64,000 nt of DNA, from the NCBI RefSeq assembly GCF_037975245.1, contig NC_092576.1, positions 9,939,501-10,003,500 of the forward strand, written 5' to 3'. This DNA comes from Apostichopus japonicus (Eukaryota; Echinodermata; Holothuroidea; Aspidochirotida; Stichopodidae). Shown piece by piece: positions 11,690-23,656 of this stretch (position 1 is the first letter of the stretch; each line of letters begins with the position of its first letter). The translations under genes and the position numbers were made by a program. The notes beneath the pieces are model-generated. The model did no database searches and was not told where the DNA came from. It saw only the letters and a list, made by a program, of their open reading frames with translations.

Positions 11690-14340
11690 TTATCATATAC
11701 TGGACAAACCTGACACTGAATCATCTTAATGATAAACATAGCTTGAGAAGAAAATCCGTAGATTCTTAGCCAGAATTTAAGCAGAAAATGATAATATGTG
11801 GGACTTAAAAAAAAAAAAAAAAAATGGAAGACTTGTTAATGTTAAAAGATAACTGCACAATCTTGTCAAAATATTGTGTAGTAAAGCAATACTCTACACT
11901 TTTACAGATATAATATTGTAAGTTTATACCAAGTTAGCGTAAGTCTTTATTAAAGGCATGGAAGACTCGCCCCAAACCGCGTGCGGCCATCTGAAAAAGT
12001 TAACTTTCCGTTGCTTGCAAGTGACGTTTTGTTCGTGTCGCTACAAAATGCAGACATTAGTGAAACGTGATACCTTGTTATCTTTAGCTGCATGGACCTG
12101 AGATGTCCATCGCTGTATTGTTTGTACACTGTGCTGTGGGTATTGACCACAGCTGAGTGTACTTACTGTACACTAGTGTTTAATTACCGATGGTAGCAAG
12201 CTGTGTGTGTGTATTTTCTGGGATCGGTGGTGGTGTCTAACACATCTGTTACACCACATTCGAAACTAGGTCAGATTACCGGCTTTATACGTTTCTTTTT
12301 GCGCGAGTCTTCACACCCTTTAATTAGGTACTTGGGGAATAGGTTCCTAATAAAGGAGTCGAGGAGAAGGGTGTGTTTTACTTTAATATTAATCACGTTT
12401 GTTCAGGCTCATATCTAAATGATTGTGTATAATAAAATTGACGTATCGGTGTTAGATATATTTTTGTCAGAACTGAATTGCGTTTGTAGCACAGATAGCT
12501 ATTAACAATGGGATGTATAAGTGTGCACTGTTGATTTGACTTGAATGGAAGGGAACACTATCATTAGCTTACGTTGATCTTTGAGAAGAACAACTCCTAG
12601 GACTGTGTCTATCAGCTGTCATTTGGGGACTTTTTGTTTGACATCGTTTTTTTTTATTTTCTTATTTTTGAGGTGGTATTTTGACTATAGTTTGTTAACG
12701 TTGGAACCAACGCCATCATAAGGTCTTGTCAAGCGCTTAAATAAATTGTAGATTATAGTTATCTGCAATAACAATCGTCAATAACAGCAAACGAACGTCG
12801 GTCGTAACAAGTACAGAATGGAAAAGAAGAAGCCTAACTTGGACTTGATCATATATTCTGCCTTGTAGTATGTATGTATGTATGGAGGTACGATGAAAAA
12901 TCCGTGATATTTCACGAATTAAATAACATTAGAGCTCATGTTTTTGGGGGAAATAGTTCATGTTACTAATCATTCCACATACTCGATTTTTAATAATGGT
13001 CAGGTTGGGTACTTTGTGTTTCCCTTAATGTAATATATTACGTTATAGAATACTATACCATAAAAGTCTATATACGAATCTGTAATTTGGAAATTACACG
13101 GTATACGGATGAAAAGAAGAAGGAAGGAAGGAAGAACTAGTTATGAAAACATATGAGTCATCAAATAAGCTACAAGTATTCGCTGATTAAGCGTCATTTG
13201 GTGAAAGAAACTAAAGCCAACAAAAAGTTGTCTGATTTTTATTAGATAGAGGTTTCTAAACTCTCATTGTTCTTCTTATATTAGTTTGTCATAGTTTCAG
13301 ACAAACTTTACTGACCAAACAAATTGGGAAATGGGTGTATAAGCCTATAAGATTTAATCGAAAAATGACCTCATTTTCAACATGCAGAGATGCAACTTCA
13401 AAATTAAGATAGGTGTAAACCTATCTCTTGAGAATAACTTCAGAACACATTTTACAGGAGATTGTAAAACGGGAAGAAAGTTAATGGTACCTTAGCGATG
13501 CTAAAGAACGTGAATGGTTGTTTACATGATTTGGAATAACAGTATAACTATGGTTGTGTATGTTTCAACAGCGTGATTCCATTGGCGCTCTCGATCAGAT
13601 TCCGAATGAATGAGAATGGGACTATACTGTAGAATACACACTATAAGTAATTAGGTAAATTCCCTTGACTTTCCCCATGAGCTAAAAGTTGCTGAATAAT
13701 TATGTATAGGTATGTGAATTATTTCCTTAAAATTTAGAAAGGTGGATATACAGAAAGGCGTAAATCACAACAAATGCTGTTATCTTATAACGGTACACGT
13801 TTAACTACAACTATACATAGAAACCCCTTTGATAATGAAACACAGGAAACGCAGATCATGACACGGCCTGCTCAAGGCCGATTTCGTCATGGATTAGGCG
13901 TACGCTTTGTATATACAGTTAAGAACAGCGATATGCACAACTGTTGAATGTGCATGCCTAGAGATACTGTCAAGGGAAGCACTTTAAATCTGGGGGGGGG
14001 GCACCGACATCAAAGGGCACTTTGCAGAAATTCGATTGGACTGATGCAGCCTTATATTTAGTACCCTTTTTAACTCTTATTGTATGATCTTATTTGCGTA
14101 TACACATCACTCCACCAACGCCCCCCCCCCCCCCCCGTCAAGGTAATTATGCATACTAGCACTGCAATATCCAATGTGCAAATTGGGAAACAAGGAACAA
14201 GTTTTCTTTTGAGACAAAATGAGGTGAAAACATGCTAGTTGCTAATGTAGGAATCTTCCGAATTAGAGTTTATTTCTTGTTAATATCTTAACCATTTTTT
14301 TCCATTCGAAATAGCTTTGAGTTTGACCCACAGAAATTCA
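11690..14340. other. No gene recognised
   Basis: Intergenic or intronic AT-rich sequence with homopolymers (A near 11806, G near 13992, C near 14121). I see no supportable exon. Confidence 0.4.
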
Positions 14341-14348
14341 TTAAAAGT

Positions 14349-14600
14349 CAGGGGCGTAGCCAGAATTGGCAAAGTTGTATGCACGACTATCTGAGCGGAG
14401 CGCAACCATCAGTTGGCGCGGAGCGTACAAGAAAATTTTTGGTTTTACAAACCCCTCAGAGAGCCGGAAACGGCCCTTCCCGAGTGTCTATTCTGGTTCC
14501 CTGGCCTCTTGCTAACTTGAGACACCTCAATTTTTATGTAGAAAAAGGGCACATTTTTAACCTGAGGAAAAGTGGGGGGGGGGGCACGCCCTTGGATACT
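14349..14600 (-). mobile_element. hAT-type MITE fragment
   Basis: It starts CAGGGGCGTAGCCAG, a common hAT-like terminus. It contains, in inverted orientation, the core seen at 60705, 61765 and 63003 (GTACGCTCCGCGCCAAC on the minus strand). The right end (near GCACGCCCTTGG) is weak. Confidence 0.5.
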
Positions 14601-16510
14601 GTAATAATCATAGTGTACCAATACGACAGAAAGAAAGATTACCTGCTTTAAAACGTATGTGTGTTATGAAAATATTGTTCGTTACATATGGCATTCCATT
14701 TATAATCTCACATTGGTACTACCACATCCATGTCAAAGGTCGTCGGGATTGCCTCTAAATATGCAAGCATAGCAAAATACTGACCACTTAATTTAAATGC
14801 CAACTCCAAAAATCGTGTTCCTAACTGTGTTATAGCGGTCTGCGAACGGTTTTTGTCCACCACCAACGATATGTTCGTCGTGTAGGACGGAGAAGGGGGA
14901 ATCTGAGGAATGATGCATAGCAGACTATGGATATTTGATTAGTTGCCTTAACGCATGTCTATAGTATCGCGCCACTGCATATAACAATCATTTACAGAAT
15001 GTTATCACCATATGCACGCTGGCCTCGATATTTTATACATTTACTTAGTTTTGATACAATCAGGGAGCCAGAACATATGCTTATAACTATCATGACTGTG
15101 ATGTTCCGGATCCATTCAACCACGTGGGCTAATTTACACACCTACACTTGCAGGGCGTAGCCACCTATCTTATTCAAGGTGGTAGGCAAGGTTGGAAACA
15201 TGAGAAACAATGGGAACTAGCCAGCAGAACAACTCGTGCGTGGGGTCCACGAGCCCGTCATTGCGCCTCTCGTGTGTCCATGGTTAATGCCCTTTGATGG
15301 AGTGTATATGGACCCGGAACTTGTTCACATGCATCGGCATGTTAAACAGGCGAAGAGGACTAGCTCCATTATACACTTTTAAATTTTCTTCAAGTACACT
15401 AACGTTCACCACAGCATTAATTTTTATGTACAAATTTGGAATATTTTACTGACATTACCTATGTTAATTAAATAGTCGTGAACAACCAGAGCAACATACA
15501 AGATATAGCTCATGAAAACAAGGCAAATTTAATACCAAATATAATGTCTGGAGGCAATACTAATTGCTGAAGAAGACCAAAGCAATAGTAAACGTTATGA
15601 TTATACATGAAATACTAATTTGAGATCTGGAATATCTCAAAAAGCCGTTTTGTCAACTTTAGTATGCCCACTTTGTTAGAAGTTAAGATGTTAAAAATGA
15701 TGTATTCAGAGATTTTAGTTGAGGGGTGGAAGGGGATTGGAGGGGGGGCTTCTCAATTTCTCAATATGTAAATGCTTGCATAGATACTGAACACGGCCTA
15801 AAATACTTAAGTCTAGATCAGTTCCGGTAGATTTTTTTTTAATACAACATTGAATCCAATGCTTTATTCGCAATACAGTGTAAATTTATAAAAAGCATTT
15901 ACAAAATGACTTCTATTTTTATATTTATAAACTTTGTTTACTTTGGATTGGCTTCTGAGCATTCGTTCTGTCCAAAATAAAGTCATTAATTCATGCTTGA
16001 CACTCTCATTAATCTCTCAATAGCATTGTAAATAAGATAAACTCCTCAGTATGTATATGGAATATAATACAGCCAAAGTAAATATGTAGCTTCTTTACTG
16101 ATATATCAATATTATATATTTATATATAGCATACAAGGAATACGTTTGAATTTGACTAAACTATGTTCACTAAAAGAAAATCATAGCATTGGGGAATTCA
16201 CAGATGAATTATAGCTTTAGTTTTGAGTCACCATGGTTTTCAGACTTTGATGCCTGTTGACCTCATAAGGCCTTTGATCTATACCAATATCATGGGATTC
16301 TTGCACTCACCAAGCTTTGAAGTATCAAGTTCAGGAAAACTGTACTTCTTGTGTTACCCTGTTCACATTTTTTCAGGGTTTGACCTGAATAATGACTATA
16401 AATGACATTTGACCTCCACCAATGTCCACCAACCAATAGTTCTTGTACTCACCACGTTGGATCTGCATACCATGTATGAAATTTAACAAAGATGCAGTTT
16501 TTTGTCTTAT
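14601..16510. other. No gene recognised
   Basis: AT-rich sequence up to the assembly gap, with no exon that I can support. Confidence 0.4.
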
Positions 16511-16610
16511 NNNNNNNNNNNNNNNNNNNNNNNNNNNNNNNNNNNNNNNNNNNNNNNNNNNNNNNNNNNNNNNNNNNNNNNNNNNNNNNNNNNNNNNNNN
16601 NNNNNNNNNN
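16511..16610. other. Assembly gap (100 N)
   Basis: Exactly 100 unknown bases, the usual placeholder for a gap of unknown size. Sequence resumes in the 3' part of a sialyltransferase last exon, so the gap probably hides the rest of that exon copy. Confidence 0.95.
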
Positions 16611-18438
16611 GTAACGAAGCCTTGTGTACCAACATTGCACCACTCAACATGATATAAACGATTGAATTCAGCTCGAAGACTCAATGGATAGAGAGCGTCA
16701 GAGCTCGATAGTGTCTTCACCACGTTCCCGATCTTTCCGCTTTACGACCACATTTTCTGTTAAATTTTATGGTAATTTGGACAGGTAATAAATGGAATGT
16801 CCTATCAAATGCCTAAATGCAGTCAGTAATTATCATACTCTCACAAAGGCAAACAAAATGCGTTTGTGGTACATTCTTGTTGGTTATGTTAACAGTTTTT
16901 GTCAATGCTCTAACCTCCTTGAAGATGTTCTAAGCGATACAGAGAATTTGGCATTCGAAACCTAATTTTCTTCCATTTCATTTTTTTTTTTCAAAAAAAA
17001 ATTGTTTCCACAATTTTTGGCAGTGTATTAACTCGTGTGTATTGTCAATACCATGCAAGCTTAATGCAATGTTGCTTATCGTCTTCCTCGGAATTTTTAC
17101 ATATAATCCGTGATCGTTCGTCCCTAGACTTTTAAAGCGGAAACCAAGCAACGAACGACTTCAACCACAACTCAATATCTTGATCTTATGTATTGTTGTT
17201 TGTTGGTATTTGTTTGTATATGTTTGTATTTGTTTGTATTGCTGTGTGTTTGGACATATCGTTGTTTGAATATGATCTTCTTTGTTACCAATAACTCTCT
17301 ATACCTTATTCCAAAAAAATGGATCACAGTATAGGTGATCTGTAATGTCATCATGGTATACAATAACTCTGTAAATAATTATCTCTGGTTTGATTAATTA
17401 ACTTCTTCTTCTTCAGGAAATACCATTTGTGGGCGTACCCGTCATCGGGTTTATATATGCTTGCTGTAGCGGAGGCAGTCTGTCAAAGAACAACCATTTT
17501 TGGATTTTATCCATATGAAAAGGATGACGTTGGAAAGAAGGTGCTCAGACATTATTACGAGAAGAATTTGACAAACTTTAAGACTTGGGCTCATAACTTT
17601 GATGCCGAGTACCATATGTTAATGTCACGCAGAGACGAAGGCCTGATTGACATGGTAACGAAGCCTTGTGTACCAACATTGCACCACTCAACATGATATA
17701 AACGATTGAATTCAGCTCGAAGACTCAATGGATAGAGAGCGTCAGAGCTCGATAGTGTCTTCACCACGTTCCCGATCTTTCCGCTTTACGACCACATTTT
17801 CTGTTAAATTTTATGGTAATTTGGACAGGTAATAAATGGAATGTCCTATCAAATGCCTAAATGCAGTCAGTAATTATCATACTCTCACAAAGGCAAACAA
17901 AATGCGTTTGTGGTACATTCTTGTTGGTTATGTTAACAGTTTTTGTCAATGCTCTAACCTCCTTGAAGATGTTCTAAGCGATACAGAGAATTTGGCATTC
18001 GAAACCTGATTTTCTTCCATTTCATTTTTTTTTCAAAAAAAAAAAAATTTTCCACAATTTTTGGCAGTGTATTAACTCGTGTGTATTGTCAATACCATGC
18101 AAGCTTAATGCAATGTTGCTTATCGTCTTCCTCGGAATTTTTACATATAATCCGTGATTGTTCGTCCCTAGTCTTTTAAAGCGGAAACCAAGCAACGAAC
18201 GATTTCAACCACAACTCAATATCTTGATCTTATGCATTGTTGTTTGTTTGTATTTGTTTGTTTGTATTTGTTTGTATTGCTGTGTGTTTGGACATATCGT
18301 TGTTTGAATATAATCTTCTTTGTTACCAATAAATCTCTATACCTTATTCCAAAAAGTGGATCACAGTAAGTGATCTGTAATGTCATCATGGTATACAATA
18401 ACTCTGTAAATAATTATCTCTGGTTTGATTAATTAACT
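16611..18438. repeat. Tandem duplication, about 1044-bp spacing, containing a sialyltransferase exon end
   Basis: 16611-17403 and 17655-18438 are nearly identical, with a few substitutions and indels in poly-T/A and GTTT repeats. Both begin within the same coding exon at GTAACGAAGCCTTG. The exon's 3' end and its downstream flank are thus present twice; the 5' part of the first exon copy falls in the N gap. This is either a recent tandem duplication or a haplotype or assembly duplication. Confidence 0.9.
17417..17696 (+). CDS. Sialyltransferase last exon A (motifs S, III, VS)
   Basis: The exon opens after CTTCTTCTTCTTCAG and ends in TGA. Its 93 codons carry the second half of sialylmotif S (PSSGLYMLAVAEAVC then IFGFYPYE), motif III (HYYE) and motif VS as HNFDAE, matching HX4E. 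The S-motif cysteine is present and a Cys lies near the C-terminus. The family transfers CMP-sialic acid to glycans in the Golgi lumen; spacing resembles ST8Sia (alpha-2,8). Its first codon is phase 2, like the paralogous exon at 23404. The matching upstream exon was not found between 8.8 kb and the gap, so it may be lost, inside the gap, or this may be an alternative last exon. Confidence 0.75.
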
Positions 18439-18439
18439 C

Positions 18440-19250
18440 GAATTAAGTTGGGAAAAAAGTGAGAAAAAAAAACGACGTAAAAAGCATCTCTAATTCCTCG
18501 AATAAATTATCGTACTGTATTACGCTTCACCAAACGAATATTTACGATTTTTTTTTCCAAACAAATATTGATTTGATAATTAGGGGGCGGGTGTAAGGTT
18601 TTGAAGACATTTACTGGACTGCATCCCATGAATAAAATTTGGAGACAATGTTTGCACTTATACAAATCAATGTAAAACTCAGGGACCACTTTGATTGACC
18701 TCTTCAAATATTAAAAGCATTATAACTGATTCATGAAACTAAAAGGAAGGTCATTAAACCCTTCAAATAAGTTGGACTCTCATAAACTATTTAATAAATT
18801 ATTATTTCCAAAATTCAAGATGCTAACAAGTATAGAGCAGCCTGTGAACTCTCTCGTGTAACAATATAATTATATATTACGTTCCTACACTATGGATTCG
18901 TATGCGAATTATGAAGAAACGACATCGATCAATAGCTAAACATTGATTTTAATTAAGACGGACTTCTTATTCGCATCAAAATCTTAAAACATGGAAACAC
19001 CGAAATAGCTTGATTGCTTATCTAAAATAATAAGTGGCCACTTTGATTCGCCATATCTGTCAACTTGAAACTCCTGACACAGGTTTACAGTCTTGTTCAA
19101 GGGAATCAAGGCCAAGGCCGTCTCACACGACTTTACTACTTACCCCTGGTCTTTGGTAACTTGTCACACCTACACACCAAAGTGTGCACATTTCAATCAA
19201 TCTCTCCTGGGGCACCACAGTGCACCACAACCACATGTCCCCCGGGGACT
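18440..19250. other. No gene recognised
   Basis: AT-rich sequence between sialyltransferase parts. The open frames around 19065-19443 lie largely over a SINE and are not supported as coding. Confidence 0.4.
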
Positions 19251-19254
19251 TCCC

Positions 19255-19455
19255 ATAGGGTGCAGCCACAAACCAGCGCACGCAACTATATTTACAAGTT
19301 ACCTCGCAAGTCCCCATTTATACACCTGGGTGAAGAGAGGCAATGGAGATAAAGTGCCTTGCCCAAGGACACAACGCAATGATCTGGCCAGTACTCGAAC
19401 CTGTAATCCCATAGATCACAAGTCCACTGCCTTAACCACTTGACCACTTGACCAC
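19255..19455 (-). mobile_element. tRNA-derived SINE
   Basis: On the minus strand it has a tRNA-like head (AAGTGGTTAAGGCAGTGG, then GGTTCGAGTACTGG) followed by a body with TTGTGTCCTTGGGCAAGGCA and a CACCCAGGTGTATAAATGGG block. The same body is at 10936-11210. Such tRNA-headed SINEs with this body type are widespread in marine invertebrates. Confidence 0.75.
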
Positions 19456-20181
19456 CTCTCCACCCCCCCCCCCCGTCATATATGTCATTGTAATTTATTG
19501 CACATTCAACAGACATGGAGAGGACATTTACTAAAAAAATATATATAAAAAAAGAGAGACCGCAAGAAATACAAATTAAGGTGAATTGTTTCTATAGTTG
19601 ATTATTTTTTACTTATCATAATTACTTTTATCTTCGTTGTTTTTGCTACACTTTTCACCATTTTTATCTGAAAGTGTCGTGTCAGTTCATACTGTATTAA
19701 GAGAAGTGATATATGAAATTAAACGTCGGTCGTACATGTGAATAAGATGCCTCATTTTGGCTATAGTCGTAAATCGTTTTTTAAGCATACAAATCCTAGT
19801 TGAGCAGACTTTAAAGCAGGAGAATTTGTATAAGAGCATATTATTCAATGCGACACCGAAAACATATGCAACAAGAGTCAACTAGAAAATATGGTTGCCA
19901 AAACGCAACCACTGTTTATGAGTTTGTTTTAAGGTTGAAGACTGAGAGAGGAGGCTGGTAGTGTAGGAAATATCCCATGCGAGTCTATATTTAGGGAATA
20001 ATGATTAAATGAAGGGGTCTCTATTGCCAAATGATAAGTGGGATGACGTCATCACAGAAGTTTTAAGTGGACCAAGGCCGCGACACATTGCCTTCTGTGA
20101 TGATGTCAGAGCGGATATGATCTCGGCAATAGATACAGGAAGTGGTTATTTTTGTATACAAGAACGTAACGGACCAAAACG

Positions 20182-20429
20182 GATATGATGCTGTTGAATG
20201 ATGTTATGATCAACTTACTTGCTGAAGTGCTGTCACGAGGACCACGTGACGATAGAGAGATAGAAATCATGAAAACATTAAAACATTTCAGGAACACAAT
20301 TCTATGGTATCCCAAAAATACCGAAAAGCACATATCGCAATTAAAACGTATTGTCAGAGGATTGAAGAAGAACAACTTTAGTATTCACATTGCATACAGC
20401 TTGATAGATATTTACCGAAACATAAAATG
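20182..20429 (+). CDS. Sialyltransferase internal exon (end of motif L to start of motif S)
   Basis: The frame reads TKTDMMLLN, aligning with the end of sialylmotif L (GTKT/SD...N). It continues through DREIEIMKTLKHFRNTILWYP, which parallels the DRE...LWIPA stretch of ST8Sia enzymes, and ends at AAAATG with donor GTAAGA in phase 2. Joined to the exon at 23404 it gives ...NIKW-KYNMWRYPSSG with no break in frame. The 5' limit is unsettled. A TAA lies in frame at 20167-20169 and no AG sits between it and TKTD. Either the exon starts further in (for example after GCTGAAG at 20227) or the locus is damaged. The enzyme would act in the Golgi on glycan acceptors. Confidence 0.6.
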
Positions 20430-20962
20430 GTAAGAAGTATGAAAACAATTTTTTTCAAGTTCATCAGGAAAGTTGTCTTTTGCAAAGTAAATGCATTGTG
20501 TATCAATTCGTTATCTAAGGGTTAAACTTGCTAGATAAAGCTCAGTGAGAAAATGTCATCACACTGTGAAATAGCGTTTAGCATATTAAATTCGCTTATA
20601 ACATTTGCACACAAGTAGACATATTACTTTTCAGCTATTTGATGAAAGTTTAAAAAAAACAGTCCTTCTATGTTTCTGAGGTCATTCACTTCAAACCTGT
20701 ATTAGAGAATTATCTAATTAAGATCATGATCATTATTTGTGCCCAGATATTTTTATGTTCCATGCAGGTATGTAATGCAATATTTTTCAAGCAAAATGAC
20801 ACATTTTTTTTACATTTGTGTATATCACTTGCTTACCGTTCGTAACGAAAGATACAAAGTTTGCCTAATTTACCTGGAAATTGTTCACATAAAGACAGAA
20901 GACTTTACTTCTTTCTTAGAAGACAAAGTTAACGTAGCGACGATCTGTAAATGTCAGTGCAC

Positions 20963-23250
20963 AGTTTTGGTTACTTACTGCTTACTGGTCCCGTAACCCG
21001 CACGGGTCGTAGGGGCGCTGCAATGGAGAACTCGTCAGCCGCTTCCATTCCTGCCGGTCGTGGGCAAGAGCCTGGGTTGTAGCAAGGTTCATGCCAATCC
21101 ACTCCTTGATGTTGTCGGCCCATCTCTTCCTCTGTCTGCCCGTCTTCTCTTCCCCTGTACCGTGCCTTGGAGGATGGTCTTCGACAACCCTTCAGTTCTT
21201 GTCACACGCCCATACCATTTCAGTTTTCTTAGCCTGACTGTGGTCAGTAGGTCTTCTTAGTTGGCGATGTGTTGCTTGACGGTTCTGCGTACTTCCTCAT
21301 TTGTGATGTGGTCGGTGTATCAGATGCCAAGGACTCTTCTGGTGCATCTCATTTCCACTGCTTGGATCTTCTTTTGCAGCTCGGCAGTAAGGGTCCATGA
21401 CTCACATGCATACAGGAAGATCGACAGTACAAGTGCATGCAAGAGCTCGAACTTGGACCTGAGGGAGATGTCCCTGTCGTTCCAGATTGGTTTGAGCTTT
21501 GCCAAAGCTGCGGCTGTCTGTGTAGCTCTTGCCAGGACCTCTGCATTTGAGCCCTCCTCACTGATGATGGCTCCAAGATACTTGAACTGATTTACTGTCT
21601 CCAGTTGTTGTCCACTGGCCACGATATTCCTTGTGAATGGAGTTGTGCTGTTTGTCATCAGCTTGGTCTTCCCGGCACTGATCTCCATGCCATACTTTCT
21701 TGATGTGTCATCCGGGCAGCTCACAAGGTTGGCAAGTTCGTCCTCGTTACCAGCAAGCCCGTCAATGTCGTCGGCAAACCGGAGATTTGTGATGTTTCTT
21801 CCTCCAATACTGACTGTGCCCTTATGATTTTCAAGGGCATCTGTCATGATACGTTCTAAGAAGATGTTGAACAGTGTGGGTGACAGTAGGCAGCCCTGGC
21901 GGACTCCGACCGATGCATGGCACCAGTCTCCAACTACGACTTGTAGAAGTACTGCACTGCTGGCTTTGGTGTATAGCTACTTGATAGTTTGGAAAAGCTT
22001 CTGGCCCATATTGTATTTCTTCATTGTGGCCCATAACGACTCATGCCATACCCTTTAAAATGCCTTTTTGAAGTCGATAAAGACATCTTAGATGTCTTGT
22101 TGATGCTGGCTATATTTTTCACACAGGACTCGTAGATTGAAAATCTGCTCTGTGGTGCTCCTTCGACTACGGAAACCAGCTTCCTCTTCGGCGATGATTT
22201 CTTCAGCTTGGGGTTTCAGCCTATGTAATAGGACTTTTAGCATCACTTTGCTAGCATGGCATATGAGGCTGAAGGTTCTGTAGTTCTGGCATTGTTGTAA
22301 GTTTCCCTTCTTGGGGAGAGTGATAATAAGTGTCTGGATCCACAATGTAGGCCAATCTCCTGTCTGCCAGATCTTGTTGCAGATACGAGTAAGGACATCA
22401 GTAACTGTGTCTCCTGCATGCTTTATCAACTCAGCGGGGATGTTGTCTACGCCTGCAGCCTTCCCATCTTTCAGTGATCGTATGGCAGTTTCAACTTCTC
22501 CACGCAGAATTGGATAGTCGTCATCGTTCGAAGATTCCTGTGTACGTTATTAGTACATCTTCATCTCCATGAAGCTCGTGGTTGTATAGTTCTGAACAGT
22601 ATTCAGTCCATCTGTTTAGGATTTCTTTTCCTTCCATGAGGCAATTTCCTTCCTTGTCTTGTAAAGTGTTGCCTCTTGGCTGTTTTTGTTTTGTGAGATG
22701 CTTTACAAGTTGGTTAGATCGCCTAGTGTTGTTGTTGCTCAGCCTCTTTTCAATCTCTGAACATTGGTTCTCGATCCATCCTTCTTTAGCCTTGTTCATG
22801 TCTTTCCTGATCTTCTTGTTGATATGCCTGTAAGCGTCTGCTCCGGCTCTGGTGGTTTTCCCATTTTTGAGAGCCCTCCTTGTGTCACACATCTCCAGGA
22901 TCTCATCAGTGACCCAAGGTTGAGTTTTCCGGCGGTATTTGCCAAGGATGTCGCCTGCTGTTTCTGTCAACACCTCATTGAACCTGGTGGTCAATGCTTC
23001 AGCATCATCATCAAGTGTCAGCAGTGGTGCAAATATCCCGCCAATAGTCATTTTGAAGGTCTCCGAGATGGATGGGTCCTTCAGTTTGTCCCAGTTGAAC
23101 TTCAGTCTGCTGTATTTTGGTTTGGTGATTATCTTCAGTTTGACCTTGAAGTTCATGATGACCAAGTCGTGATCGCTCCCTACATCAGCCCCTGGGAAAG
23201 TCCTAGTTGCAGCTCTCATGATGCCTGCTCGGAGTGCAAAGTTTTGGTTA
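20963..23250 (-). mobile_element. 5'-truncated LINE (non-LTR retrotransposon) with 11-bp target duplication
   Basis: Minus-strand frames at 23219-22521, 22429-22088 and 21847-21320 together give the end of an endonuclease (SDHDLV), a reverse transcriptase (LPKKGN...NYR, AGFRSRRSTTEQ, FADD catalytic box) and a C-terminal region (FKYLGAIISEEGS, YACESWTL). They are interrupted by frameshifts and stops, so it is dead. AGTTTTGGTTA flanks the body at 20963-20973 and 23240-23250. The 3' end has a short repeated tail (CAGTAAG twice) rather than poly(A). It sits antisense inside the intron between the sialyltransferase exons. The clade was not determined. Confidence 0.92.
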
Positions 23251-23403
23251 GGAAACTATGAAACTTAGTCTTAATATATTCTGTTGATGATCATGATTCC
23301 AATTAGATAATTCTCTGCTACAGGTTTGTAGTGAATACCTACAGAAACACCCAAAGACCTTTCTTTCTCATATCTGTTCACTCTCATTTATCTTTTGTTA
23401 CAG

Positions 23404-23656
23404 GAAGTACAATATGTGGCGGTATCCGTCGTCGGGCCTCTACATGCTTGCATTAGCAGAATCAATTTGTGAGGAAATAACTCTTTTTGGGTTTTATCCT
23501 TTTGAAAGAGATCCATTTGATAAAGAGATACGGAGCCATTATTACGATAAAAGTTTCACCAGGTATAAATCATGGGCTCATAATTTCGAGACTGAACATG
23601 GAATTTTAGAGTCAAGACATTCTCAAGGTTTACTACATTTGAAATATCAATGTTAG
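23404..23656 (+). CDS. Sialyltransferase last exon B (motifs S, III, VS)
   Basis: It starts after TTTTGTTACAG and ends at TAG. Residues WRYPSSGLYMLALAESIC and LFGFYPFE form the C-terminal half of sialylmotif S, HYYD is motif III, and HNFETE is the HX4E form of motif VS; the protein ends in Cys (LKYQC). It joins in frame to the exon ending at 20429. It is the paralogue of the exon at 17417, with the same acceptor phase and clear similarity throughout. A sialyltransferase is a confident family call; the ST8Sia-like subfamily is inferred from motif spacing. Confidence 0.82.

Noticed and set aside
22764-23261. 165-aa plus-strand open frame
   Set aside because: Antisense to the LINE endonuclease/reverse-transcriptase frame.
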